The position numbers and the translations under genes are program-made. A stretch of 64,000 bases of DNA from Thioalkalivibrio sp. ALJ3. Lineage in GTDB: Bacteria > Pseudomonadota > Gammaproteobacteria > Ectothiorhodospirales > Ectothiorhodospiraceae. Shown here one piece after another: positions 1 through 9,284 of the stretch. The stretch covers positions 616,586 through 680,585 of the forward strand of contig NZ_KB897905.1 of NCBI RefSeq assembly GCF_000377205.1, in the 5' to 3' direction. Positions within the stretch are counted from its first letter, which is position 1. Each line of letters opens with the position of its first letter. The notes beneath the pieces are model-generated. The model had not been told where the DNA came from. It did not search any database and worked only from the letters and a program-made list of their open reading frames with translations.

Positions 1-444
1 CTGTACATGGAGGTCCTCGAGGATGAGGGTGTCGTCTCGATCCAGGAAGAGGAACAGCGCTGGCTGGAAGACGCCGTCTCGGCGATTAACGCGATCAGCC
101 TTTATGAATCACCGTTCTTCTTCCAACTCACGGACTTCGAGCACCGCGAGGCTTCGGGTCTGCAGATCGCACGTGCGCCGGGACAGAGCACCGTGTACAC
201 CGGCAGCGTGATGCTGATCATCGGGATCTTCCTGATGTTCTACGTGTCCTATCAGCGTCTGTGGATTATCGCCCGACGCCGCGAGGACGGCGACGGAACG
301 CAGGTGACCATGGCCGGCACCAGTAACCGGCACAAGGTAGAATTCGAGAAACGTTTCGCGCATCTTAAGCGCTGGATCATCGATCAAAAGCCGGCCAACG
401 GGTCCGACGATGATCACCGTGAATCAACCAATAAGAACGACTAA
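1..444 (+). CDS. resB: Cytochrome c biogenesis protein ResB, C-terminal part (5' truncated by window)
   Basis: The reading frame is open from base 1, so this is the last 147 or so residues of a longer protein. It has a soluble stretch, one hydrophobic membrane segment (about residues 62-82 of the fragment, GSVMLIIGIFLMFYVSY) and a basic, hydrophilic cytoplasmic tail. ResB (Ccs1) works with ResC/CcsA in System II cytochrome c maturation, delivering haem to apocytochromes outside the membrane. The assignment rests on the tail architecture and on the ResC-type gene that follows 25 bp downstream. The N-terminal ResB domain is outside the window. Confidence 0.82.
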   Translation: MYMEVLEDEGVVSIQEEEQRWLEDAVSAINAISLYESPFFFQLTDFEHREASGLQIARAPGQSTVYTGSVMLIIGIFLMFYVSYQRLWIIARRREDGDGTQVTMAGTSNRHKVEFEKRFAHLKRWIIDQKPANGSDDDHRESTNKND

Positions 445-469
445 CCGGTAGCAGTCGGAGGAGCGATCC

Positions 470-1642
470 ATGTCAGTACCCCACGAGGCCCTGGATTTTG
501 AACGGCCCAGCATCTTCCGGCGCATCCGGCCGCTCGACTGGGCATACTTTGCGCTGGTGCTCGCCGTTGCCGTAATCGCGCACTGGCAATATGGCCACCT
601 GATGGATCGTTATGACACCGGCGGGCTGATCCTGGCCGCCGGCATGAGCGCCTGGCTGGGCTGGTTCTGGCGGCCCTGGCAGCTCTTTTCCATCATCGTC
701 GCCGCGCTCTCGCTGTTCGGCGTCTGGCTGTACGGTGACGACCTGGCCCGCGGCAGTACGAATTTCTGGCTGAACTACGTGGGCTCCGGTCAGGCGGGCG
801 TGATGTGGATGAGCGTGATGCTCTACATGGCCACTGCGACCTACATCCTGGGCCTGTTCAGCAAATCCGACTTCCCGTCTCGCCTCGGGGCCGCGTTCGC
901 CTGGATTGGGTCGGGCGCCGGCCTGATGGCGCTGATGGTCCGCTGGCGCGAGATCTATCTGACCGATCCGACCTGGGGCTACATCCCGGTGTCCAACCTC
1001 TACGAGGTGTTCATCCTGCTCGCGGTGATGACCACGCTGATGTACCTGTACTACGAGCAGCGCACGGGCCAGCGCACCATGGGCGCGTTCGTGATGCTGG
1101 TGATCGCGGCCTCGGTGACCTTCCTGCTGTGGTACATGTGGGATCGCCAGGCGCACGAAATCGAACCGCTGGTGCCTGCCCTGAACTCCTGGTGGATGAA
1201 GATCCACGTGCCGACGAACTTTGTCGGCTACGGCGGATTTGCCATCGCGGCCATGCTGGGCGTGGCCTACCTGCTGAAACACCGCTTCGAGCGCACCCGA
1301 CCGGATGCCGCGATCACCCACCGGCTGCCCAGCAAGGAGGCACTGGACGGCGTGATGTACAAGGCCATCGCGATCGGTTTCGCCTTCTTCACCATCGCGA
1401 CCGTATTGGGTGCGATGTGGGCGGCCGAGGCCTGGGGCGGCTACTGGACCTGGGATCCGAAGGAGACCTGGAGCCTGATCCTGTGGCTGACCTACGCCTC
1501 CTGGCTGCACATGCGATTCACCAAGGGCTGGCGCGGACCGGTCATGGCCTGGTGGGCCATCATCGGCCTGTTCGTGACCACGTTCACCTTCCTCGGCGTG
1601 AACATGTTCCTGTCCGGCCTGCATTCCTACGGAGAGCTGTAA
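470..1642 (+). CDS. ccsB: Cytochrome c biogenesis protein CcsB/ResC (haem handling, WWD domain)
   Basis: A 390-residue polytopic membrane protein with a GGAG ribosome-binding site just upstream. The tryptophan-rich haem-binding WWD motif (GGYWTWDPKETW) begins near residue 322, and flanking His residues could ligate haem. The family (CcsA/ResC/CcsB) transports and presents haem to apocytochrome c in System II. It follows resB by 25 bp and its stop codon touches the start of the dsbA-like gene, so the three genes form one operon. A long N-terminal hydrophobic region precedes the WWD part, as in proteobacterial CcsB. Abundant c-type cytochromes would suit a respiratory sulfur oxidiser. Confidence 0.92.
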   Translation: MSVPHEALDFERPSIFRRIRPLDWAYFALVLAVAVIAHWQYGHLMDRYDTGGLILAAGMSAWLGWFWRPWQLFSIIVAALSLFGVWLYGDDLARGSTNFWLNYVGSGQAGVMWMSVMLYMATATYILGLFSKSDFPSRLGAAFAWIGSGAGLMALMVRWREIYLTDPTWGYIPVSNLYEVFILLAVMTTLMYLYYEQRTGQRTMGAFVMLVIAASVTFLLWYMWDRQAHEIEPLVPALNSWWMKIHVPTNFVGYGGFAIAAMLGVAYLLKHRFERTRPDAAITHRLPSKEALDGVMYKAIAIGFAFFTIATVLGAMWAAEAWGGYWTWDPKETWSLILWLTYASWLHMRFTKGWRGPVMAWWAIIGLFVTTFTFLGVNMFLSGLHSYGEL

Positions 1643-2275
1643 ATGAGGCGTCGTGATTTCCTGAGTGCGATGGGTGGAGCCGGGCTGCTGCTGGCCACCG
1701 GCACCAGCCTGGCGGCCGAGTATCGGGACGGCCAGAACTTCCGTACGATTCAGCCGCCTGTGCCAACCGGCCTGGACGATGGCAAGATTCAGGTCGTCGA
1801 GGTGTTCTGGTACGGCTGCCCGCACTGCTACTCATTCGAGCCCTATGTCCAGGAATGGCAGAAGGGGCTGGACGACGATGTCGAGTTCGTTTATCTGCCC
1901 GCGCCGATGAACGATGTCTGGGCCCTCCATGCGCGCGTGTTCTACACCGCGCAAAAGCTGGATGTCCTGGACGAAGTCCACCAGGCCTTTTATGACGCCA
2001 TCCATGACCAGGGGCGCGAGATGCGGTCGGAAAGCGCGATTTTGCGTTTTATCAGCCAGCGCGGCCTGGACGCCGACGAGTTCCGCGACGTCATGCGCTC
2101 GGAAGAGATTCGCCGCAAGGTCACCGAGGCCGGTCAGGATGTACAGGAGTACGGGGTCGAAGGCGTGCCCACGCTGGTCATCGATGGCGAGGCCATCGTG
2201 TCGGCCAGCATGACACGCAGTCACCAGGAGATGCTCGACGTCGCCGATTTCCTGATCGAACGGGCACGGGGCTGA
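1643..2275 (+). CDS. dsbA: Thiol:disulfide interchange protein, DsbA family
   Basis: 210 residues with a thioredoxin fold. The active-site Cys59-Pro-His-Cys62 is the classical DsbA dithiol and the cis-proline loop reads GVPT near residue 173. The N-terminus has three arginines (MRRRDF) followed by a hydrophobic segment ending at a likely AxA-type cleavage site near residue 25, so it is exported to the periplasm; the RRDF start is Tat-like but could be a Sec signal. The start codon directly abuts the ccsB stop. In cytochrome c operons such proteins oxidise or handle the CxxCH cysteines of apocytochromes. Confidence 0.9.
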   Translation: MRRRDFLSAMGGAGLLLATGTSLAAEYRDGQNFRTIQPPVPTGLDDGKIQVVEVFWYGCPHCYSFEPYVQEWQKGLDDDVEFVYLPAPMNDVWALHARVFYTAQKLDVLDEVHQAFYDAIHDQGREMRSESAILRFISQRGLDADEFRDVMRSEEIRRKVTEAGQDVQEYGVEGVPTLVIDGEAIVSASMTRSHQEMLDVADFLIERARG

Positions 2276-2319
2276 TCCCGGCCGTGCCCCAATCTCCTGT
2301 CGGCCGGGTGACGTAACGC

Positions 2320-3963
2320 GTGAGCACGACCGTCACCACGGCCCAGCGGCTGGTCGAATGTCTGGAACAGGAACAGGTCGAGCGTGTATTCGGCCTGCCC
2401 GGCGAAGAGAACATGGCCGTTCTCGACGCGCTGGCCGATTCCCCGATCGAGTTCATCACCACGCGCCATGAGCAGGGCGCGGCCTTTATGGCCGACGTGC
2501 ACGGCCGTCTGTCCGGACATGCCGGCGTCTGCCTGGCAACCCTCGGCCCGGGTGCGACCAACCTGATCACCGGCGTCGCCGATGCCAACATGGACCACGC
2601 ACCGCTCGTCGCGATCGCGGGCCAGGCCAGTACCCACCGTCTGCACAAGGAGTCGCACCAGGTCCTTGACCTGAAGGGCCTGTTCCAGCCGATCACCAAA
2701 TACAGCTCCAGCGTGGTCGAACCCGAGATCCTGCCAGAGGTCGTGCGCAAGGCATTCAAGTGGGCCGAGGGCGGCAAACCCGGAGCCAGCTTTATCGAAC
2801 TGCCGGAGAATGTCGCGGCGCTGCCGTGTCCCAACCCCCCTCTCCCGGCCCATGCCGGCCCCGAGGCCGTACCCGCCGAGGCCTCGCTGGAAGCGGCCGC
2901 TCGGCTGCTCAATTCGGCGCAGCATCCGCTCATCCTCGCCGGCAACGGCGTGATCCGCTCGGGCGCCAGCGGCGCGCTGTCGCAGCTCGCCTCCGCGTTG
3001 AACATCCCGGTGGCCAACACCTTCATGGCCAAGGGCGTACTGCCCTTCCGCCACCCGCTGGCCCTGGGCTCGGTCGGACTGCAAAGCCAGGATTTCGTGA
3101 ACTTCGGCTTTCACAAGGCCGACGTGATCGTCTGCATCGGATATGACCTGGTGGAGTATCCGCCGAAGCTCTGGCATCCCACCGGGGACCGCACGCTGAT
3201 CCACATCGACTCCGCTCCGGCCGAGGTTGATGGCCACTACAATGTGTCCGCCGAAGTGATCGGCGACCTCAACACCTGCCTCGCACGCCTGATGGATCTG
3301 GTCGACCCACGCGAGGAGACCATCCTGCGCCCGCTGCGTCAGAGCTTGATCGACGACATGAACGAGCACTGCGAGGACACCCAGTTCCCGCTGAAGCCGC
3401 AAAAGCTGATCTGGGACCTGCGCACGGCAGCGGAGCTGGATGCGGTGGTGATTACCGACGTCGGTGCGCACAAACTCTGGATGGCGCGCATGTTCCGCTG
3501 CGAACTTCCCAACACCTGCCTGATCTCGAACGGCTTCGCCAGCATGGGCATCGCCCTGCCGGGGGCCATCGCGGCGGCACAACTCTACCCCGAACGCCAG
3601 GTGATCGCGGTCACGGGCGATGCCGGCTTCCTGATGAACGTGCAGGAACTGGAAACGGCCGTGCGGCTGGGTCAAAACTTCGTCGTACTGATCTGGAACG
3701 ACAACGCCTACGGCCTGATCGAGTGGAAGCAGGTGCGCGAATACGGTCGCAAGGCCTTCGTCGACTTCGGAAACCCGGACTTTGTCCAGCTGGCACGCTC
3801 GTTCGGAGCCAGCGGCGTGCGCATCGGCCCTGACGACAGCCTCGAGGCCGCCCTGCGCGAAGCATTGGCGGCGCCCGGCGTCACAATCATTGACTGCCCG
3901 GTCGACTACAGTGAAAACCTGAAACTGACGGAACGTTTGGGCGAACTGGTCTGTCCATTCTAG
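2320..3963 (+). CDS. Thiamine diphosphate-dependent acetolactate synthase-like large subunit
   Basis: 547 residues with GTG start. It shows the three-domain layout of TPP enzymes: N-terminal pyrimidine-binding domain with catalytic Glu51 (RHEQGAA), a central domain, and a C-terminal diphosphate-binding domain with GDAGFLMN followed by NDNAYGL. Sequence style matches acetolactate synthase large subunits of the single-subunit type, which condense two pyruvates to acetolactate. No regulatory small subunit (IlvH type) follows, so a biosynthetic ilvBH pair is unlikely here. A pyruvate- or glyoxylate-using relative cannot be excluded. The ribosome-binding site before GTG is weak. The stop overlaps a possible GTG start of the next gene. 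Confidence 0.8.
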   Translation: MSTTVTTAQRLVECLEQEQVERVFGLPGEENMAVLDALADSPIEFITTRHEQGAAFMADVHGRLSGHAGVCLATLGPGATNLITGVADANMDHAPLVAIAGQASTHRLHKESHQVLDLKGLFQPITKYSSSVVEPEILPEVVRKAFKWAEGGKPGASFIELPENVAALPCPNPPLPAHAGPEAVPAEASLEAAARLLNSAQHPLILAGNGVIRSGASGALSQLASALNIPVANTFMAKGVLPFRHPLALGSVGLQSQDFVNFGFHKADVIVCIGYDLVEYPPKLWHPTGDRTLIHIDSAPAEVDGHYNVSAEVIGDLNTCLARLMDLVDPREETILRPLRQSLIDDMNEHCEDTQFPLKPQKLIWDLRTAAELDAVVITDVGAHKLWMARMFRCELPNTCLISNGFASMGIALPGAIAAAQLYPERQVIAVTGDAGFLMNVQELETAVRLGQNFVVLIWNDNAYGLIEWKQVREYGRKAFVDFGNPDFVQLARSFGASGVRIGPDDSLEAALREALAAPGVTIIDCPVDYSENLKLTERLGELVCPF

Positions 3964-4868
3964 TGCCGCCCCCCATGGGTCGCGGTCGTCGCACAGGGAT
4001 TACACCAACCGATATGGGCAACGCCTCTGGAGCCAACGCCGAAGTCGAGCCGGCTGTTCCGGCGCCGGCTTCGCCGGGCCTCACCTATCAGCACGAGCAG
4101 GGTGCGCAGCGCCTGCGCTTGTTGAGCTTCAATGCGCAGGTGGGTATACCGTCCTCGCGCCTGCACCACTATGTGACCAATAGCTGGAAGCATGTCCTGC
4201 CCTACAAGGGCCGGCTGGGCAATCTCGACCGCGTTGCCCGCTTTATCTCGGACTTCGACATCGTGGGCGTGCAGGAGCTGGATGGTGGCAGTTTGCGGTC
4301 GAATTTCGTCGATCTTGCGTCGTACCTTTCCGAACGTGCCCGATTTCCGCACACCTACAATCGCATCAATCGCGACCTTGGGCAGTTCGCCAAGCACTCA
4401 CTGGCGCTTTTTTCACGGCTGGAACCACAACGCGTGGAGATGCACCGGCTGCCGGGCCCGCTGCCCGGGCGTGGCGCCATCGAGGCACGCTACCCAATGG
4501 GCGATGGCCAGGAGCTCGTCCTGTTTCTTCTGCACCTGGCGCTGGGTCGCCGAGCCAGACGGGCACAGCTCGACTATGTCGCCGAACGCATCCGCTCCGA
4601 ACGGCACGCAATCGTGATGGGGGACCTGAATTGCCAGCAGGACAGCCTGGAGATTCGTCACCTGGTCGCTCGCACCGGGCTGATGGAACCGATGAGCTGC
4701 CCGGCGACCTACCCCTCCTGGGATCCGCGTCTGGTCTTCGACCATATCCTGCTGACACCTGACCTCCATGTCAGCGACATGCGCGTGTACAACGTCGCGC
4801 TGTCGGACCACCTTCCGGTTGGCATCGAGATCGAGCTGCCACAAAGCCAGGCACTGCGAAGCGCCTGA
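3963..4868 (+). CDS. Endonuclease/exonuclease/phosphatase (EEP) family protein
   Basis: Up to 301 residues. The EEP fold is recognisable from LSFNAQVG near residue 50, QELDG (metal-binding Glu), GDLNCQ (catalytic Asp and Asn) and the C-terminal SDHLPVG. Members hydrolyse phosphodiester bonds in DNA, lipids or other phospho-substrates with a divalent metal; the substrate cannot be read from sequence. There is no signal peptide. The start is uncertain: GTG at 3963 overlaps the upstream stop (TAGTG), but ATG at 3975 or 4014 would remove a low-complexity N-terminus and all leave the catalytic domain intact. Confidence 0.78.
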   Translation: MPPPMGRGRRTGITPTDMGNASGANAEVEPAVPAPASPGLTYQHEQGAQRLRLLSFNAQVGIPSSRLHHYVTNSWKHVLPYKGRLGNLDRVARFISDFDIVGVQELDGGSLRSNFVDLASYLSERARFPHTYNRINRDLGQFAKHSLALFSRLEPQRVEMHRLPGPLPGRGAIEARYPMGDGQELVLFLLHLALGRRARRAQLDYVAERIRSERHAIVMGDLNCQQDSLEIRHLVARTGLMEPMSCPATYPSWDPRLVFDHILLTPDLHVSDMRVYNVALSDHLPVGIEIELPQSQALRSA

Positions 4869-4982
4869 CGGCGGCCGTCCCAACCAGATCCCAAGCGCCA
4901 CCGTCGGCTTTGCTGGCAACGACAGCAAATCCGCGCTTAAATAGGGCCAATTCAAATTCCCCGAGTACCCCGAGACCCCGCC

Positions 4983-6263
4983 ATGTCCGCCTCTGACTTC
5001 CGCAGGACCATCATCGACCTGGAGCGGAGGCTGGATGTCGAGCAGGCGCGGCAGGATGCCCTGCGCCGCGTCGCCCTGCGGGCCCTTTCGGTCGTCGCCG
5101 CCCGTGTCCCCGCGCTGGAGGGCGCCGCCCATGAGCTGACGCGCGCGATCGAGACGGATCCGGCGGATACCGCCTCGCTCGACCGACTCGGTGGCCAGCT
5201 GGCAGATGCCATGCGCTCCAGCGATCAGCGCGCGGACCTGGCGGATACCATCCTGAATGTGGTCGAGCGCGGCCTACATGGCTTCGAATTCCTCGATTCC
5301 GAAATGGGGGAGTTCGCCCGCGCGACCGATCACCGCGACACGATCGAAATCGAACGCACGCTGGCTCGCGTGTTCTCCGTCCTGCGCGACAAGTGCCAGA
5401 CCGCACTCCACGAACGGGAGGAATTGACCGAGGTGGTCGGCGAGATCTGGAGCCGCCTGGAGGAGGTCGACCAGGCCCTGTCGGAGGACGAGGCGCGGGG
5501 TCAGCGGGCGCGGACCTCGCTAAGCGCACTGCACGAGGGGATCTCCGGCGATGTCCAGGCCCTCAAGGGCGACCTGAACGCCAGCGACGACCTGCAGAGC
5601 CTCCGGGCACGCGCGATCGCGGGACTGGATCGCGTCGTGGTCCGCGTAACGGAATTTCGCGAACAGCAGGAGGGCGAACTGCGCTCGGCGCTCGAGCGCA
5701 ATCGCCACCTGCGCGGCAAGGGCCGCGCACTCGAGTCGCAGATCCAGGTCCTGCACAAGCGGCTTGAACAGGCGCGCGCGGAGGCCGCGCGTGACAGCCT
5801 CACCGGCCTCCCCAACCGCACCACATTTGAACGCATGCTCGAGGATCTCCGGGCCGCACTGGCCGACGGGATGCAAGCCAGCCTGGTGGTCTGGGACATC
5901 GACCGCTTCAAGGCGATCAACGACGAGTACGGCCACAATGCGGGCGACAAAGTGCTCAAGGCGGTGGCCGAGATCCTGGCCGAGGGACTGCACGGCTCCG
6001 ACTTTGTCGCGCGCTACGGGGGCGAGGAGTTCGTGATGGTGCTTTACGGTTCGCCGGACGACGTGCGCGAACGTGCGGAGACGATCCGCCAGGCCGTGGA
6101 TCGCCTGATCGTGCGTGCAGGCCATACCCGACTCAAGGTCACGATCTCGGCCGGCATGGCTTCGATCGATCCGGGTCTGCCGGCAGAGACCATTTTCGAC
6201 CTGGCCGATCAGGCCCTGCTCAAGGCCAAGAAGAACGGTCGCGACCGCATCGAGCACGCATGA
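4983..6263 (+). CDS. GGDEF-domain diguanylate cyclase with alpha-helical N-terminal region
   Basis: 426 residues. Residues 1-265 are highly charged and helical, without membrane segments, so the protein is cytosolic. The C-terminal GGDEF domain has the active-site signature GGEEF at 346-350, preceded by the metal-binding DIDRFKAIND, so it should make cyclic di-GMP from GTP. The inhibitory I-site RxxD, normally five residues before GGEEF, is replaced by His337-Gly-Ser-Asp340, so product feedback is probably lost. No recognisable sensor domain was identified in the N-terminal half. The last four bases overlap the start of the sugar kinase. Confidence 0.9.
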   Translation: MSASDFRRTIIDLERRLDVEQARQDALRRVALRALSVVAARVPALEGAAHELTRAIETDPADTASLDRLGGQLADAMRSSDQRADLADTILNVVERGLHGFEFLDSEMGEFARATDHRDTIEIERTLARVFSVLRDKCQTALHEREELTEVVGEIWSRLEEVDQALSEDEARGQRARTSLSALHEGISGDVQALKGDLNASDDLQSLRARAIAGLDRVVVRVTEFREQQEGELRSALERNRHLRGKGRALESQIQVLHKRLEQARAEAARDSLTGLPNRTTFERMLEDLRAALADGMQASLVVWDIDRFKAINDEYGHNAGDKVLKAVAEILAEGLHGSDFVARYGGEEFVMVLYGSPDDVRERAETIRQAVDRLIVRAGHTRLKVTISAGMASIDPGLPAETIFDLADQALLKAKKNGRDRIEHA

Positions 6264-7147
6264 CGACGAGGACCACGGAACCCGTGCTGGTCTTTGGAGA
6301 GGCCCTGTTCGACGTCTTCCCGGACGGACAGCAGGTACTGGGTGGCGCCCCATTCAATGTCGCCTGGAACTTGCATCAACTGGGCGCAACGGCCTGCTTT
6401 GTCGGCGGCGTTGGACGCGATGACGCGGGCGCCCAGATCCGCTCCGCGATGCGCGCCATTGGTATGGACGAACGCGGGCTCTATGACCACCCAAGCGCAC
6501 CTACCGGGCGGGTCGATATCCACCTGGATCGGGGCGAGCCCAGTTACGACATCGTGCCGAACCAGGCCTATGACGATGTGTCCCCAAGTTGGGCCGAGAC
6601 CCTGCCCGACCCGCCCGCGTTGCTGTACCACGGCACCCTGGCCCTGCGCGCGGGCAACCGCGGGCTGCTCGATCACCTGCGCAACCGGGCTCGACGCCGT
6701 TTCGTAGACGTCAATCTGCGCGCGCCCTGGTACTCGCTGGAGGATGTGCACACATGGGTGCGGGGTGCGGACGTCATCAAACTCAACCGCGATGAGCTGG
6801 ATGAACTGATGCCCGGCTCCACGCCTGACCGGCGTGCACACGACCTCCTGCGCAAGGCGGAGGTCCGCGAGGCCGTAATCGTGACCCTGGGAGCCGAAGG
6901 TGCCGAGGTACATCCGGCGCATGGCGATGTGGTGAAGGCCCCGGCCCCGGACGTTACGGGGTTCCGCGATGCAGTCGGCGCCGGAGACGCCTTTGCCAGT
7001 GTCGCGATCATCGGGCTTGTTCAGGGCTGGGCCACACCGCTCATTCTGGACCGGGCGCTGGAGTTTGCCGCCCGCGTCTGCACGCTCCAGGGGGCCACCT
7101 CCCAGGATGCGGCGTTCTACCACGCCGCAAGGGAGAACTGGGAGTAG
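6260..7147 (+). CDS. PfkB-family carbohydrate kinase, probable fructokinase
   Basis: 295 residues of the ribokinase/PfkB family. The N-terminal substrate region has GEALFDVFP and GGAPFNVAWNL, typical of fructokinases, and the C-terminal signature GAGDAF carries the catalytic base Asp243. It would phosphorylate a sugar, most likely fructose, at the expense of ATP. It starts inside the stop of the diguanylate cyclase gene (ATGA overlap), so the two are translationally coupled although no functional link is obvious. Fructokinases often accompany sucrose metabolism, and sucrose is a known osmolyte in haloalkaliphiles, but no sucrose genes are visible here. Confidence 0.85.
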   Translation: MTTRTTEPVLVFGEALFDVFPDGQQVLGGAPFNVAWNLHQLGATACFVGGVGRDDAGAQIRSAMRAIGMDERGLYDHPSAPTGRVDIHLDRGEPSYDIVPNQAYDDVSPSWAETLPDPPALLYHGTLALRAGNRGLLDHLRNRARRRFVDVNLRAPWYSLEDVHTWVRGADVIKLNRDELDELMPGSTPDRRAHDLLRKAEVREAVIVTLGAEGAEVHPAHGDVVKAPAPDVTGFRDAVGAGDAFASVAIIGLVQGWATPLILDRALEFAARVCTLQGATSQDAAFYHAARENWE

Positions 7148-7149
7148 CG

Positions 7150-7167
7150 AGGGGCATCAAAGCCCCT
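7150..7167. terminator. Short hairpin between convergent genes
   Basis: A six-base stem AGGGGC/GCCCCT with loop ATCAAA lies between the convergent sugar kinase and AsnB-like genes. No T-run follows on either strand, so any terminator activity is uncertain. Confidence 0.35.
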
Positions 7168-7177
7168 ACAGGGCCGT

Positions 7178-9196
7178 TCAGGGCCGCCAGCCGAACTCGT
7201 CGGCCTTCTGGCGGGCCAGCGCCGGGATGTCGGTGGCGACGAACTTCTCGTGCAGCACCTGCACCCCGATCATGTGGTTGATCACAGCATCCAGCTGGAC
7301 CTGGGTGGCCGCCGGGGTGTTCTCGTCCTCGTGGATTTCGAACACACGACGCACACCTTCCGGGTCCAGCAGACCCGCCTCGGCCACCTTCTCGGGCGAC
7401 AGGTAGCGATCGGCCAGGGCCTTCATCGCCGCCCACTTGACCGGGTCGGTGTGCGCCGGCGGGGCCATGAACGCGAACTTCTCGCGCTCGTAGAGCACCT
7501 TGGGCAGCAGGCCCTTCATCGATTCGCGCAGCACATACTTCTCGGTGCGGCCCTTGATGCGCATGGTCGGCGGAAGGTGGGCACAGAATTCGGCCAGGTG
7601 GTGGTCGAGGAACGGCGGGCGCGCCTCCATGGAGTTGGCCATGTCCATGCGGTCACCACCCCAGGTCAGGATCTGGCCCTCCAGCATGGTCTTGATCCAG
7701 ACGTACTGGGCCTTGTCCAGCGGATGACGGCCTTCCAGCATGTCGTCATCCAGGGCGTTGGCGATCGCCTTGCCCGGCTGGTAGCCCTCCATGCGTTCGC
7801 GGCGTTTCGGGTGCAGCAGACCCGGGACGTGCTCGGCCGCTGCCAGCCAGGGCTGCAGGCACGACGGGGTAAAGCCCATCATCTTCGTAAACTCGGGGTC
7901 GTCGACCTCGTCCTCGGCCAGCATGGCGCCGGAGAACAGCTCGTTGGACTCGTTCAGCATCTGCTGCCAGGCGGCGCGGTCGGCCTCGGGCAGGGTGTCC
8001 AGGCCGTGCAGGAACATGTCGCGGCGGAAGGCCGGGTAGCCGCCGAACAGCTCGTCCGAACCCTCGCCGGTGACCACCACCTTGTAGCCCGCCTCGTTCA
8101 CGTGGCGGCTCATCAGCAGCTTGGCCACGCCGAGGGTATTGTAGATGGTGCGCTCGGCGTGCCACAGGGCCTCTTCGAAGTTGTCGTAGAGGTGGTCGGC
8201 GTCCAGTTTCAGGATGTCCTGATCGGCGCCGACGCTCTCGGCCATCTCGCGGGCGATCGCGGTCTCGTCGTAGTCGTCGTTGTCGAAGCCGATGGTGAAC
8301 GCCTTGACCGGCGACTGTTGGCTGGCCGAGGCCAGGCCCAGTGTGATGCAGGAGTCGATCCCGCCGGAGAGGTAGCAGGCCACCGGTACGTCGGCCTCCA
8401 GGCGCAGCTGGACCGCCTCCATCAACTGACTGCGCACACCCTCGATCCAGTAGTTCTCGTCGGTGTTCTCCTCTGGTGGGCGCTCGCTGGCCAGCGGGAA
8501 GTCCATGTCCCAGTACTTCTCCTGACGCACCTTCAGCTTGCCGTGGGCGCGCTCGACGATGACCATGTGGCCGGGCTTCACCTGCTGGATGCCCTCGAAG
8601 GCGGTGGTGCCCGGGACCATAGTCTGCATCAGCTGATGATAAAGCCCGTCATCGGCGAACTGGCGCGGAACATCGGGGTTGGCGAACAGCACCTTCAATT
8701 CGGAACCGAACACGAAGCTGCCGTTGGCCTCGGTGAAGTACAGGGGTTTGATGCCGAAGCGGTCGCGGATCAGCACCAGGCGATCATGCTCGCGGTCATA
8801 CAGCGAGATCGCGAATTCGCCGCGGAAGTGCTTGATCGCGTCCTCCAGGCCCTCGCGCCGGTACAGGTGCATGACCATCTCGGAGTCGCTCTTGGTGCGG
8901 AACTGCACCCCGCGCGAGGTCAGGTCGGTGCGGATACGCTTGTAGTCGTACAGCTCGCCGTTGACTGCGGTCATGATCGATCCGTCGGTCATGCAGAACG
9001 GCTGGCGTCCGCGGTTCTCGTCCAGGTCGATGATCGACAGCCGGGCGTGCGAGAAACCCACGCCACGATCGTCCTGGGTGCGATAGCCAAAGCCGTCGGG
9101 CCCGCGGTGATACTGGATCGCGGCCATATTGACCAGGGTCTGCGGGTCCACCTTGCGATTGGGGTCGGCGTGAAAGATTCCGGCGATGCCACACAT
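7178..9196 (-). CDS. AsnB-like glutamine-dependent amidotransferase (candidate C1 amidation of N-carbamoylglutamine)
   Basis: 672 residues. The Ntn-type glutaminase domain begins MCGIAGIFH with nucleophile Cys2 and has RGPDG and NGELY motifs. The synthetase domain carries the ATP pyrophosphatase loop SGGIDS near residues 277-282. Such enzymes activate a carboxylate as an acyl-adenylate and transfer ammonia from glutamine to form an amide. It is about 120 residues longer than E. coli AsnB. A good AAGGAG ribosome-binding site precedes the ATG. It is the last gene of the minus-strand unit, 88 bp after the carbamoyltransferase gene. Plain asparagine synthetase is possible, but the neighbours suggest a dedicated amide product. 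The family is certain and the substrate is inference. Confidence 0.88.
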   Translation of the reverse strand: MCGIAGIFHADPNRKVDPQTLVNMAAIQYHRGPDGFGYRTQDDRGVGFSHARLSIIDLDENRGRQPFCMTDGSIMTAVNGELYDYKRIRTDLTSRGVQFRTKSDSEMVMHLYRREGLEDAIKHFRGEFAISLYDREHDRLVLIRDRFGIKPLYFTEANGSFVFGSELKVLFANPDVPRQFADDGLYHQLMQTMVPGTTAFEGIQQVKPGHMVIVERAHGKLKVRQEKYWDMDFPLASERPPEENTDENYWIEGVRSQLMEAVQLRLEADVPVACYLSGGIDSCITLGLASASQQSPVKAFTIGFDNDDYDETAIAREMAESVGADQDILKLDADHLYDNFEEALWHAERTIYNTLGVAKLLMSRHVNEAGYKVVVTGEGSDELFGGYPAFRRDMFLHGLDTLPEADRAAWQQMLNESNELFSGAMLAEDEVDDPEFTKMMGFTPSCLQPWLAAAEHVPGLLHPKRRERMEGYQPGKAIANALDDDMLEGRHPLDKAQYVWIKTMLEGQILTWGGDRMDMANSMEARPPFLDHHLAEFCAHLPPTMRIKGRTEKYVLRESMKGLLPKVLYEREKFAFMAPPAHTDPVKWAAMKALADRYLSPEKVAEAGLLDPEGVRRVFEIHEDENTPAATQVQLDAVINHMIGVQVLHEKFVATDIPALARQKADEFGWRP

Positions 9197-9284
9197 GGCA
9201 TGTCTCCTTGGTTCGATTACGTGATGCGAGCGGGGCGCGGTTCATGGCGCGCCACGCCGCTCGCGGTTCAATTGCTACGCTGAA

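Noticed and set aside
7178-9196. N-acetylglutaminylglutamine amide cluster
   Set aside because: The dedicated acetyltransferase/ATP-grasp partner of that system is not present; a carbamoyltransferase is found instead.
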